Of a stretch of DNA of 64,000 bases, positions 46,866 through 54,562 are shown one piece after another. A program made the position numbers and the translations under genes. Each line of letters starts with the position of its first letter. Within the stretch, counting starts at the first letter, position 1. The notes under the pieces were generated by a model. It was not told where the DNA came from and searched no databases. It saw only the letters and a list, made by a program, of their open reading frames with translations. Source of the stretch: Clostridium algidicarnis DSM 15099 (GTDB lineage Bacteria > Bacillota > Clostridia > Clostridiales > Clostridiaceae); contig NZ_PTIS01000004.1 in assembly GCF_002934235.1 (NCBI RefSeq), positions 1 to 64,000 on the forward strand, written 5' to 3'.

Positions 46866-47810
46866 ATGTACAATTTTCAAACCTTTCTTCAAGAATTAAG
46901 TTTAAATTCATCAATACCTTTTATGTTAACCTGGATGGATGGAAAGGTTATATATGAAAAGGAAGATAGTTCATCAGATAAAGACTTAGTAGAAACTATT
47001 ATTGAACTTGGTAGACAAAAAGCCACATTAATAGTTGATAAAAGATATGAAATGTGCACACCTTTATTAAAATACTATATAGAAAATAAGTATAGTGAGT
47101 TATTTTCTATAAGAGATCAAGTTTTAAGTGATGTTTTAGAGGGCAAGCCTTTTTTAGAGGAAAGAGTTGAAAGACACTTTCCTTTTCTTTTAAAAGGGTT
47201 TAATCTAATGGTTATAAGTGTAGAGGGTAGTAAATATGAGGCCCTTAATATAATAAGGCAAATGTATACCGAAGATGACATTGCATCTTTAATATTTGAA
47301 GAAACTATAGTATTAATAGGTGATTTTGAAGATACAAAAGAGCATGCTGAAAGTATAAGAGAAGCGATAATATCAAATCTTTATTGTAGATGCTATATAA
47401 GTTATTCTGACATTAAGTATGAATTAAAAGATATATTAGAAGGTTATAAATCAGCTAAAGATTCTATTATAATTGGTAAAAGGTTTGGAATAAAGGATGA
47501 AATTTATGATTTTAGTAACATGGATTTTGAAAAGATAGTTTATAATATATCAGATTCATTAAAATATGAATTCATAAAAAGGTTCAAAGGTAAATTTGAA
47601 AACTTTGATAATGAAATGTTAAATACTGTAGAACAATTTATAAAGTCAGATTTAAATATAAGTGATGCAGCAAAAAAGCTATATATACATAGAAATACTT
47701 TGATATATAGATTAGATAAGATATATAAAGATACTGGATATGATATAAGAAGCTTTAAAGATGCCACAATATTTAGGATAGCTTTTCTTATGTGGAAGGA
47801 GGAATTATAA
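46866..47810 (+). CDS. PucR/CdaR-type transcriptional regulator
   Basis: A 314-residue regulator. Its last 60 residues, [40 protein letters not shown], are the HTH_30 helix-turn-helix typical of PucR/CdaR proteins. The N-terminal two-thirds is not clearly a known ligand domain. Family members sense purine or sugar-acid signals, but the ligand here is unknown. It lies 19 nt after the ABC ATPase gene, with the ribosome binding site GGAGGAC, and its stop abuts comB by one base. Confidence 0.85.
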   Translation: MYNFQTFLQELSLNSSIPFMLTWMDGKVIYEKEDSSSDKDLVETIIELGRQKATLIVDKRYEMCTPLLKYYIENKYSELFSIRDQVLSDVLEGKPFLEERVERHFPFLLKGFNLMVISVEGSKYEALNIIRQMYTEDDIASLIFEETIVLIGDFEDTKEHAESIREAIISNLYCRCYISYSDIKYELKDILEGYKSAKDSIIIGKRFGIKDEIYDFSNMDFEKIVYNISDSLKYEFIKRFKGKFENFDNEMLNTVEQFIKSDLNISDAAKKLYIHRNTLIYRLDKIYKDTGYDIRSFKDATIFRIAFLMWKEEL

Positions 47811-47811
47811 G

Positions 47812-48516
47812 ATGAAAATAGATTTAATAATTTCAGCGGACTATATAAAAGATAAGATTATAGAAGGAAAAACAGTAGTAGTTATTGATATACTAAGGGC
47901 TACATCTGTTATAATTACTGCTTTAAATAATGGATGTAGTGAGGTTATTCCTGTTTTAACTGTTGAAGAAGCTTTTGAATTGTCAAAGCATAGTAGAAAA
48001 GATTATATCTTAGGAGGAGAAAGAGAAGCTCTTAAAATAGAAGGTTTTGATTTTTCTAACTCCCCTTTAGATTATAATAAAGAAGTAGTAGATGGGAAGA
48101 CTGTAATACTTACAACATCAAATGGAACTAGAGCAATTAAAGGCTGTAGCTCTGCTAAATCTATATACATAGGTGCTATGATTAATGCAAAGTATGTAGC
48201 AAAGAGGATTATAGAAGAGGGTAGAGATGTAGTTTTTGTAAATTCAGGTACTAAGGGTCAGTTTTCTATGGATGACTTTATTTGTGCAGGGTACATGATA
48301 AATTATATATTAAACGAAGGTAGTGCTGAGGTATCAGATATAGCAAAAACAGCTGACTACGTTTATAAAAATAATAAAGACATATATAGCTTCGTTAAAG
48401 ATGCAACACATTATGATGTTTTAAAAAGTTTAGAGCTAAATAAGGATTTAGATTATTGTATAAAGAAGGATATTATAAAAATAGTTCCTGAATATAAAGA
48501 TGGTTTAATTAAGTAA
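47812..48516 (+). CDS. comB: 2-phosphosulfolactate phosphatase family protein (ComB)
   Basis: A 234-residue ComB-family protein. The family motifs are [31 protein letters not shown] and TTSNGTRAI. ComB hydrolyses 2-phosphosulfolactate in coenzyme M synthesis in archaea, but homologues are widespread in bacteria that lack that pathway, so the bacterial role is uncertain. It is the last gene of the ATPase/PucR/comB operon; the start is 1 nt after the PucR stop, implying translational coupling. A terminator follows at 48610-48636. Confidence 0.88.
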   Translation: MKIDLIISADYIKDKIIEGKTVVVIDILRATSVIITALNNGCSEVIPVLTVEEAFELSKHSRKDYILGGEREALKIEGFDFSNSPLDYNKEVVDGKTVILTTSNGTRAIKGCSSAKSIYIGAMINAKYVAKRIIEEGRDVVFVNSGTKGQFSMDDFICAGYMINYILNEGSAEVSDIAKTADYVYKNNKDIYSFVKDATHYDVLKSLELNKDLDYCIKKDIIKIVPEYKDGLIK

Positions 48517-48609
48517 GTTTAAGATCTAGTTCGCAATGGCATTATAACCATGTAACATAAATAAGACTTTTAGAATTATAATTATTAAGATATAAGAAGT
48601 AACAAAAGA

Positions 48610-48636
48610 ATGTCCTAGTGAGTGGGGCATTTTTTT
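48610..48636 (+). terminator. terminator after comB
   Basis: ATGTCC and GGGCAT form a short stem with one G-U pair, followed by TTTTTTT. Confidence 0.7.
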
Positions 48637-48647
48637 GTTATTTATAG

Positions 48648-48833
48648 TCACTTATCTTTTGAATCTAGGTTTTGCTTTTGAGCAGCAGAAGTTAATAATA
48701 AGCTCCCTACAGCAACTATAAGGTTACCGAGTACATTTAGTTCATCAGCAGTCTTACCTTTCGAAAGTTCAACTGATATGGCAGCAGAAAGTATAATAAG
48801 ATCATCAGGACTAAGACAATTTAGATTGTACAA
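48648..48833 (-). CDS. small DUF6774-like protein
   Basis: A 61-residue protein typical of clostridia: an N-terminal amphipathic region (LSPDDLIILSAAISVELSKGKTADELNVLG) and a hydrophobic C-terminal helix (NLIVAVGSLLLTSAAQ). No biochemical function is known. It starts at TTG 48833 with GGAGAGGTGAG 6 nt upstream. Confidence 0.65.
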   Translation of the reverse strand: MYNLNCLSPDDLIILSAAISVELSKGKTADELNVLGNLIVAVGSLLLTSAAQKQNLDSKDK

Positions 48834-48960
48834 TATAACTCACCTCTCCTTATTGTATTAAATGCATTAAGTAGCTAAATTGTTAGGAAATAAAAAAGTA
48901 TTATGCTATCATATAATGTGTATATTAAACATTTAATTTAATAGTTGAGAGGAGATTTAT

Positions 48961-50889
48961 ATGAATCTTATATCTTTAGAAAATATAAGTAAAAGTTATA
49001 GTGACAAAAGTCTTTTAGATAATATATCTTTAGGAATAAATCAAGGTGAAAAAATAGGGCTTATTGGAGTTAATGGATCAGGTAAATCCACTCTTTTAAA
49101 GATAATATCAGGTATTGAAGTTCCGGATGAAGGTAATATAATAAAAGGGAATAAGGTTAGAATAGAGTATCTTCATCAATCACCAGAGTTTTACAGTGAA
49201 GCTAGGGTTATAGAACAAGTATTTAAAGGTGAATCTTCTGAAATGAAACTTTTAAGAGACTATGAGAACACCTTAAAGCTTGTAGAAAAGTCAAAAGATC
49301 AGGATGAGACTTATGAATTAAATAATAAACTGATAAAATTACAATCTGATATAGATTCTTTAAATGCCTGGGATTTAGAAAGTGAAGCTAAAACTATTCT
49401 TACAAAACTTGGGATAGAAGACTTTGATGCTAAGGTTGGTACACTATCTGGGGGACAGAAAAAGAGAATTGCATTAGCATCAGCACTTATAACACCATGT
49501 GAGCTTTTGATTTTAGATGAGCCTACAAATCATATGGACAATAAGACTATAGAGTGGCTTGAACAGTATTTAAACACTAGAAAAGGATCACTTATAATGA
49601 TAACTCATGATAGATACTTTTTAGATAGAGTTACTAATAGGATTTTAGAAATAGATAAAGGGAAATTATATAGTTATTCTGGTAATTACAGCATATTTCT
49701 TGAAAAAAAGATAGAAAGACAAAACATGGAAGTTTCTAGTGAAAATAAAAGAGAAAAGTTATATGAAAAAGAGCTTGCTTGGATAAAAAGAGGAGCAAAA
49801 GCAAGAAGTACCAAGCAAAAGGCTAGAATAGACAGATTTGAAAAGCTAGGAGAACAGAGTATAGATATAAAAGAAGACAAAATGGATATTTCTGTTTTAA
49901 GCAGTAGACTTGGGAAAAAGATAATAGAAATGAAAGATTTAAATAAGTCCTATAAAGGAATAAGTTATATAAAAGACTTTAGTTATATTCTATTAAGAGA
50001 AGACAGAATAGGAATAGTTGGAGATAACGGCATAGGTAAATCCACATTAATGAAAATTATATCTGGAGAAATTGAGTATGACAGTGGAACTTTAGATATA
50101 GGAGAAACCGTGAAGATAGGATTCTTTTCCCAGGAGAATAAGTACATGGAAGAGGATATGAGAGTCATAGAATATATGAAAGAAGTTGCTGAATACCTAC
50201 CTTTAGCTGATGGAGGAAAAATTACAGCATCACAAATGTTAGAAAAATTTTTATTTACAAAAGATATGCAATGGACACCTATATCTAAACTATCTGGTGG
50301 TGAAAAAAGAAGGCTATACTTACTAAGAGTGCTTATGGGATCACCAAACATACTAATACTTGATGAGCCTACTAATGATTTAGATATATCTACATTAACC
50401 ATACTAGAAGACTACCTAGATAAGTTTGATGGAGCTATAATAACTGTATCACATGATAGATATTTTCTAGATAGGGTGTGTAATAAAATATTTGCATTTG
50501 AAGCACCGGGTATAGTATCTCAGCATCATGGAAATTATAGTGACTTTATGGAGCGCATGAAAGAAATCTATATAGAAGAATCCAAAGCTTCTAAAGAAGT
50601 TAATTATAAAGATACAGACTATGAAGACAAAAAGGCAAATAGTGAAAAGCCATTAAAGTTTTCATTTAAGGAACAAAAAGAGTTTCAAGAAATAGATGAA
50701 TACATTGAAAGTCTTGAGGTTAAGATAGAGGAACTTAATAGAGGAGTAGAAAAGGTATCTACAGATTTTGTTAAATTACAAGAAGTCTTAGATGAAAAGT
50801 CGCTTTTAGAAAAAGAACTTGAAGAAAAATATGATAGATGGACATATCTAAATGAGCTATCAGAAAAGATAGAAGGATCTAAGAAATAA
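48961..50889 (+). CDS. ABC-F family ATPase (Uup/YfmR-type)
   Basis: A 642-residue protein with two nucleotide-binding domains and no membrane part. Domain 1: GVNGSGKST, LSGGQKKRIALA, LLILDEPTNHMD. Domain 2: GDNGIGKST, LSGGEKRRLYLL, ILILDEPTNDLD. The linker after domain 1 (about residues 245-310) is the highly charged ABC-F P-site tRNA-interacting segment, and the C-terminus (from about 560) is a coiled coil typical of Uup. Family members bind ribosomes to relieve stalls; some give antibiotic protection, but nothing here points to resistance. GAGGAG precedes ATG 48961. Confidence 0.93.
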   Translation: MNLISLENISKSYSDKSLLDNISLGINQGEKIGLIGVNGSGKSTLLKIISGIEVPDEGNIIKGNKVRIEYLHQSPEFYSEARVIEQVFKGESSEMKLLRDYENTLKLVEKSKDQDETYELNNKLIKLQSDIDSLNAWDLESEAKTILTKLGIEDFDAKVGTLSGGQKKRIALASALITPCELLILDEPTNHMDNKTIEWLEQYLNTRKGSLIMITHDRYFLDRVTNRILEIDKGKLYSYSGNYSIFLEKKIERQNMEVSSENKREKLYEKELAWIKRGAKARSTKQKARIDRFEKLGEQSIDIKEDKMDISVLSSRLGKKIIEMKDLNKSYKGISYIKDFSYILLREDRIGIVGDNGIGKSTLMKIISGEIEYDSGTLDIGETVKIGFFSQENKYMEEDMRVIEYMKEVAEYLPLADGGKITASQMLEKFLFTKDMQWTPISKLSGGEKRRLYLLRVLMGSPNILILDEPTNDLDISTLTILEDYLDKFDGAIITVSHDRYFLDRVCNKIFAFEAPGIVSQHHGNYSDFMERMKEIYIEESKASKEVNYKDTDYEDKKANSEKPLKFSFKEQKEFQEIDEYIESLEVKIEELNRGVEKVSTDFVKLQEVLDEKSLLEKELEEKYDRWTYLNELSEKIEGSKK

Positions 50890-50915
50890 TATATAAGTGA
50901 AAGGAAGGATTGTAG

Positions 50916-51131
50916 ATGGAGAATAATGCTAGTGAGGAAATAATGGATAAATTAACTAAGGTTTGTTTATGTAAGGCCATACCTAGGTCTAAGATGAAAG
51001 AAGCAATAAAAGGTGGTGCCACAACAGTAGAAGAAGTTCAAAAAGCTACAGGAGCTGGATCTGGGGGATGCAGTGGTAGAAGGTGTACACCAAAGATAGA
51101 AGTATTATTAGAAAAGTACTCCGATAAATAA
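50916..51131 (+). CDS. BFD-like (2Fe-2S)-binding protein
   Basis: A 71-residue protein with a BFD-like [2Fe-2S] fold: KVCLCKAIPRSKMKEAI (CxC), VEEVQKATGAGSGGC, and a final cysteine in SGRRCTPKI. The last two cysteines are spaced C-x4-C rather than the usual C-x2-C, which is a family variant. It probably serves as an electron-transfer or iron-sulphur accessory. It follows the ABC-F gene by 26 nt with the ribosome binding site AAGGAAGG, so cotranscription is possible. Confidence 0.78.
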   Translation: MENNASEEIMDKLTKVCLCKAIPRSKMKEAIKGGATTVEEVQKATGAGSGGCSGRRCTPKIEVLLEKYSDK

Positions 51132-51260
51132 TTTAAAGTTAAAAGATAAAACATTATTTTTAAAAGTTCTGCCCAATTATTACTATTCACCATATAATAA
51201 TAATGAGTATTAAAAGACACAGAAAGTCATGAAAGGAGTAATTTAAAAAGGAGTTTTTTT

Positions 51261-51458
51261 ATGGTGATTATCTTTTTACTTATGCTAACTATTGGAATTT
51301 TAGAGGTTATCTTCCCTAAAAGAATGCTTATGTTAGGTAATAAAAGAGAGCTTAAAAAAGAGGAAGAGCCAAGTGACTTTTTTATAAATATAACAAGGAT
51401 TGGTGGAGTTATATTGATAATAATAGCCATCACATTTGCAGTTGGAGCTTTCTCATAA
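51261..51458 (+). CDS. small two-helix membrane protein (DUF6199-like)
   Basis: A 65-residue protein with two membrane segments (about residues 1-18 and 45-63) and a charged central loop (GNKRELKKEEEPSD). Such proteins occur as isolated genes in clostridia; function unknown. AAAGGAG precedes the ATG. A strong inverted repeat follows (51501-51539). Confidence 0.6.
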   Translation: MVIIFLLMLTIGILEVIFPKRMLMLGNKRELKKEEEPSDFFINITRIGGVILIIIAITFAVGAFS

Positions 51459-51500
51459 TAAGGAATGGTTATTTAAGTAACTTTGTTTTAATTCAATGTA

Positions 51501-51539
51501 ATTAAGATAGGCTTTATTATATATAAAGCCTATCTTAAT
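51501..51539 (+). terminator. probable terminator after small membrane protein gene
   Basis: A perfect 17-bp stem (ATTAAGATAGGCTTTAT and its complement) with a short loop; the trailing T run is short. Confidence 0.65.
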
Positions 51540-51654
51540 TTGTAGTATTAGGTAAACTATAATCTATTATTTAAACTTGCAATAGATGCAATTTTTAAAG
51601 ATATAATGTATCATAATTTATGTACTATTAATTTTTATGTTAGGAGAGGTTTTT

Positions 51655-52383
51655 GTGAAACAGACCATTATTTTTGATTTAGATGATACTCTTATTCATT
51701 GTAACAAATACTTTCATAAGGCTGTAGATGCCTTTTGCAGTAATATGAATAATTGGTTTAGTAAATATAACATAGGACTTTTGGAAATAAAGAGTAAACA
51801 ACAAGAAATAGATATTGAAAGAGTTATAAGAGAAGGTTTTGCTGATACGCATTTCTCTACTTCCCTTATAGATACCTATTGCTATTTTTCAAAAGAGACA
51901 GGAAGAAATAAAGACAAAAAGGAAGAGCAGTGGATTAATGAGATAGGTGAAAGTGCATATGAAAAAGATTTAGAGTGTTATCCTTCCATGATAGATGTGC
52001 TTAATTGTTTAAAAGAACAGGGGCATAACTTATACCTATATACTGCAGGAAATCCAATTATACAAAAAAGGAAAATTGAAAGGGTTAATATTGGTGATTA
52101 TTTTGAAGAAAGAATATTTGTAACTCCTCATAAAAATGCTCAGGTTTTAGAAGGTATAATAAAAAAGGAAAGATTAGATAAGCAAAATACATGGATGATT
52201 GGAAATTCTATGAAATCAGATATAATGCCAGCTGTAGAGGCAGGTATAAAAGCTATTTATATACCTGGGCTTTTTGAGTGGTCATATGATAATGTGGTGT
52301 TAAAGGATGAACACTTAAGTTCATTTAAGACTGTTGAATCTTTGAAGTGTTTGAAGGATATGTTTTTAGAAGAGGCAATTTAA
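51655..52383 (+). CDS. HAD-family hydrolase
   Basis: A 242-residue haloacid dehalogenase-superfamily phosphatase. FDLDDTL (residues 7-13) gives the nucleophile Asp and the acid Asp, LYTAGN carries the motif II Thr, a Lys follows in the KRKIE region, and MIGNSMKSDIMPAVEAG provides the metal-binding Asp pair of motif III/IV. The cap is a C1-type helical insertion of about 75 residues. It acts on a small phosphorylated metabolite of unknown identity. GTG 51655 follows AGGAGAGG; the earlier ATG at 51637 overlaps this site. Confidence 0.84.
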   Translation: MKQTIIFDLDDTLIHCNKYFHKAVDAFCSNMNNWFSKYNIGLLEIKSKQQEIDIERVIREGFADTHFSTSLIDTYCYFSKETGRNKDKKEEQWINEIGESAYEKDLECYPSMIDVLNCLKEQGHNLYLYTAGNPIIQKRKIERVNIGDYFEERIFVTPHKNAQVLEGIIKKERLDKQNTWMIGNSMKSDIMPAVEAGIKAIYIPGLFEWSYDNVVLKDEHLSSFKTVESLKCLKDMFLEEAI

Positions 52384-52478
52384 AGTATATTAAAGGTACT
52401 TAAATATTAAATTTAGAGTAAAAAAACTTTTAAGTTTTAAAATGTAATATTTAAAACTTAGAAGTAATAATTAAAAAG

Positions 52479-53027
52479 TTATTTAATCATTTTGGATTTA
52501 CGTGGAGCATATTTTGACATTAACTTACTTAATTCATCTTTATTGTCTTTTACTTTTCGCTCAAGGCCACTATTAGTTCCTCTATGTTTGAATTGCAAAA
52601 AGAAAACATCATTATCTTTTTTATCTTTTTTAAGGCTCCATTGAACAATATCCTTCCAATCTATAAATTGTAGATAAATGTTTAAAAAGGAAGGCTTTAC
52701 ACCAATACCACTTGCTGTTATTACAAGGTTCATATCCAAGGTCATATACATAAATACTGAGTAAAAGAGCATAAATATTGAGAATGCTACCCTATAAATA
52801 TTTATTTCCCCATTTATAAGAGGCATTATAAACGATACTATAATAAGGATTGGAAACACCATACTTAAAGTTTTTGTAGCACCGCTATTAGGAATATAAT
52901 ATAGTATTTTATGAGTTTTAATATCATGCTTTTTATTGGCTTTTATATATTGAGATAATTGCATAAAGAATAAACTAATTAGAGAAATCATTATTATTAT
53001 ATTTAAGACACCAAAAGAATTAGACAT
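52479..53027 (-). CDS. hypothetical membrane protein (DUF5673-like)
   Basis: A 182-residue protein with about three to four membrane segments in the first 110 residues (one near 8-24, others near 58-100) and a soluble C-terminal part (FIDWKDIVQWSLKKDKKDNDVFFLQFKHRG) with the look of a membrane-bound PH-like/DUF5673 domain. Function unknown. It is transcribed alone. No terminator other than AT-rich inverted repeats is seen. Confidence 0.55.
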   Translation of the reverse strand: MSNSFGVLNIIIMISLISLFFMQLSQYIKANKKHDIKTHKILYYIPNSGATKTLSMVFPILIIVSFIMPLINGEINIYRVAFSIFMLFYSVFMYMTLDMNLVITASGIGVKPSFLNIYLQFIDWKDIVQWSLKKDKKDNDVFFLQFKHRGTNSGLERKVKDNKDELSKLMSKYAPRKSKMIK

Positions 53028-53374
53028 AGAAAATCCCCCTTTAATATTGAATTATAACAAGGTTTATTTTTAACGTTAATATAGGATATATTCAAAAAAA
53101 ATCAATATGCTAGTTTATTTTGCATATTGAACTGTTGTTTTTTGAGAGACTTAAAATTATTGTAAATATATAATGAATTATAGCATAAGATCAATTTTAA
53201 TTCCATATTCATAACAGAAGTTCAGAAGTTTAGCACTTGAAAGTTTTTTAGGGCGATAGCCCGTTGATTTATAATGATTTGTATCAAATTAAGAAAAGAG
53301 TTATTAATTCCGATTTTTATTGAAAATTATAAAGTGTTTAAAGCTGGTATTATTGCAGAGATGCAAATAAAGAA
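53028..53374. other. non-coding stretch with remnant of a larger coding region
   Basis: The sequence is AT-rich without a full gene. A short hairpin (GGGCGATAGCCC, about 53252-53263) is the only clear structure. Just before the ORF at 53375 the frame reads ENYKVFKAGIIAEMQIKNW and then stops, suggesting a decayed coding region continuing into the next feature. Confidence 0.3.
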
Positions 53375-53569
53375 TTGGTTGTGAAGACAAAAAATAAGAA
53401 CTATACAAAAATAAAGGTCTGGGATGAAGATAATTTTGAAATGTCTAATTCAGATATAAAAGTAAGATTCATAAGGTTTATAGAAGAAGTACATAAAAAA
53501 GATAAAGTAGAAATCAAAGAATCGTGGATTCTAACTACAGTAAAAGCAAATTTTTCACCGGGATTTTAA
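53308..53569 (+). pseudogene. degraded transposase-like coding remnant
   Basis: An open frame of 64 residues at 53375 (KIKVWDEDNFEMSNSDIKVRF..., ending with WILTTVKANF) has the KxKVW...DIKVRFxR...WILTT pattern seen in DDE transposases of IS4/ISNCY-like elements, but it lacks any catalytic DDE triad, and its 5' part lies in another frame after a stop. It is best read as a relic of an inserted element. No ends or flanking repeats of an intact IS are seen. This marks the left boundary of the accessory island. Confidence 0.35.
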
Positions 53570-53727
53570 TGCGAAATCTCTGATCAATTAGCTTTTTAAA
53601 ACAACCTTATAGCCTCAGGCATCATCATTTTAAAAACTAATGTTTAGTGATGATGGAACAATAAAAACTATTGATAGTCTTTTAACCTGTCCCATACTGG
53701 AAGAGTGTATACATAGATTTATTTAGG

Positions 53728-53770
53728 ATATTTATAACTTTTATAAATATCCTATTATTTTTTTCCTCTT
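53728..53770 (+). terminator. terminator-like hairpin upstream of the sigma factor gene
   Basis: AGGATATTTATAA and TTATAAATATCCT form a 13-bp perfect stem followed by ATTATTTTTTTCC. It would insulate the downstream sigma gene. Confidence 0.7.
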
Positions 53771-53803
53771 TAAAAGAAAAATGCATATATGATATTTGAG
53801 GAG

Positions 53804-53830
53804 TTTACAATTAGCAAAATAAAACTCTTT
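53804..53830 (+). promoter_or_regulatory. TcdR/UviA-class promoter of the sigma factor gene
   Basis: TTTACA (53804-53809) is followed after 15 bp by CTCTTT (53825-53830). These hexamers match the -35 and -10 elements described for promoters of the TcdR/BotR/UviA sigma class (C. difficile toxin and C. perfringens bacteriocin genes). Transcription would start about 35 nt before the ATG at 53870. Confidence 0.65.
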
Positions 53831-53869
53831 TTAATAAATATATACAAAACTTCTAAGGGGGAATATGCC

Positions 53870-54391
53870 ATGGAATCCTTATGTAATTTAATAAAAAAAG
53901 CCAAAAACTTTGATAAAGAAAGTATGGAATTATTAATAACTAAATTTGACCCTATAATAACTAGTTTATCAAGAAAGCTTCAAAATGAAGATGCTAAGAA
54001 TGATTTAACTGTATTTTTTATAAGAATGATCTATGAAATCAAGCTAATAAATCTAATTAATTCATCTGATGGAGCTTTAGTAAATTATATAAAGCAAGGA
54101 TTATATAGAGAATATCATAAACTAAATAAAGTGGCTCCTATTATTAGTGTTGAATTTAATGATATTTTTACTGTTGATACTAATGATTATGTACAAGTTG
54201 AATATAAAGTGTTTCTAGATGAACTTGTAATGAAGAAAGTACTTAATGAAAAGCAAAAATATGTTTTACTTAAAAAATACTATTATCACTGTACTGATGA
54301 AGAAATATCAATAGAACTTTGTATAAGTAGACAAGCTGTAAATAAGATTCATAGAAAAGCTATTGATAACTTAAGGAAATATTTAAATTAA
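53870..54391 (+). CDS. TcdR/BotR/UviA-class alternative sigma factor
   Basis: A 173-residue protein matching the group 5 sigma factors of clostridial toxin and bacteriocin loci (TcdR, BotR, TetR, UviA) in size and layout. The N-terminal LCNLIKKAKNFDKESMELLI resembles the sigma-2 start; a sigma-2-like helix bundle runs to about residue 90; and the C-terminal DEEISIELCISRQAVNKIHRKAIDNLRKY is a sigma-4 helix-turn-helix. ATG 53870 is chosen since AAGGGGGA lies 7 nt upstream and because the earlier in-frame start (53789) would include the TTTACA/CTCTTT promoter within the coding region. The gene precedes a large hydrolase gene with an equivalent promoter. Confidence 0.82.
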   Translation: MESLCNLIKKAKNFDKESMELLITKFDPIITSLSRKLQNEDAKNDLTVFFIRMIYEIKLINLINSSDGALVNYIKQGLYREYHKLNKVAPIISVEFNDIFTVDTNDYVQVEYKVFLDELVMKKVLNEKQKYVLLKKYYYHCTDEEISIELCISRQAVNKIHRKAIDNLRKYLN

Positions 54392-54441
54392 ATGAATGAA
54401 TGTGAAATAAAATATGAGAAATTAAAAAAAATTATTTTAGG

Positions 54442-54469
54442 TTTACAAATTTAAAATAAACCTCTCTTT
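54442..54469 (+). promoter_or_regulatory. TcdR/UviA-class promoter of the hydrolase gene
   Basis: TTTACA (54442-54447), 16 bp, CTCTTT (54464-54469), about 95 nt upstream of the hydrolase ATG. It is the same pair of hexamers as upstream of the sigma gene. Confidence 0.7.
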
Positions 54470-54562
54470 TATAGGTGTAATTACTTAATCGATTAAAGTA
54501 AAATAAATAAACTTTTACTCTACGAAAACTTCTAAAATACAAAAAGAAAGAAGGAATTTATT

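Noticed and set aside
53789-53869. Earlier in-frame start for the sigma factor gene
   Set aside because: It would put the TTTACA/CTCTTT promoter inside the coding region and has no ribosome binding site; ATG 53870 has AAGGGGGA at good spacing.
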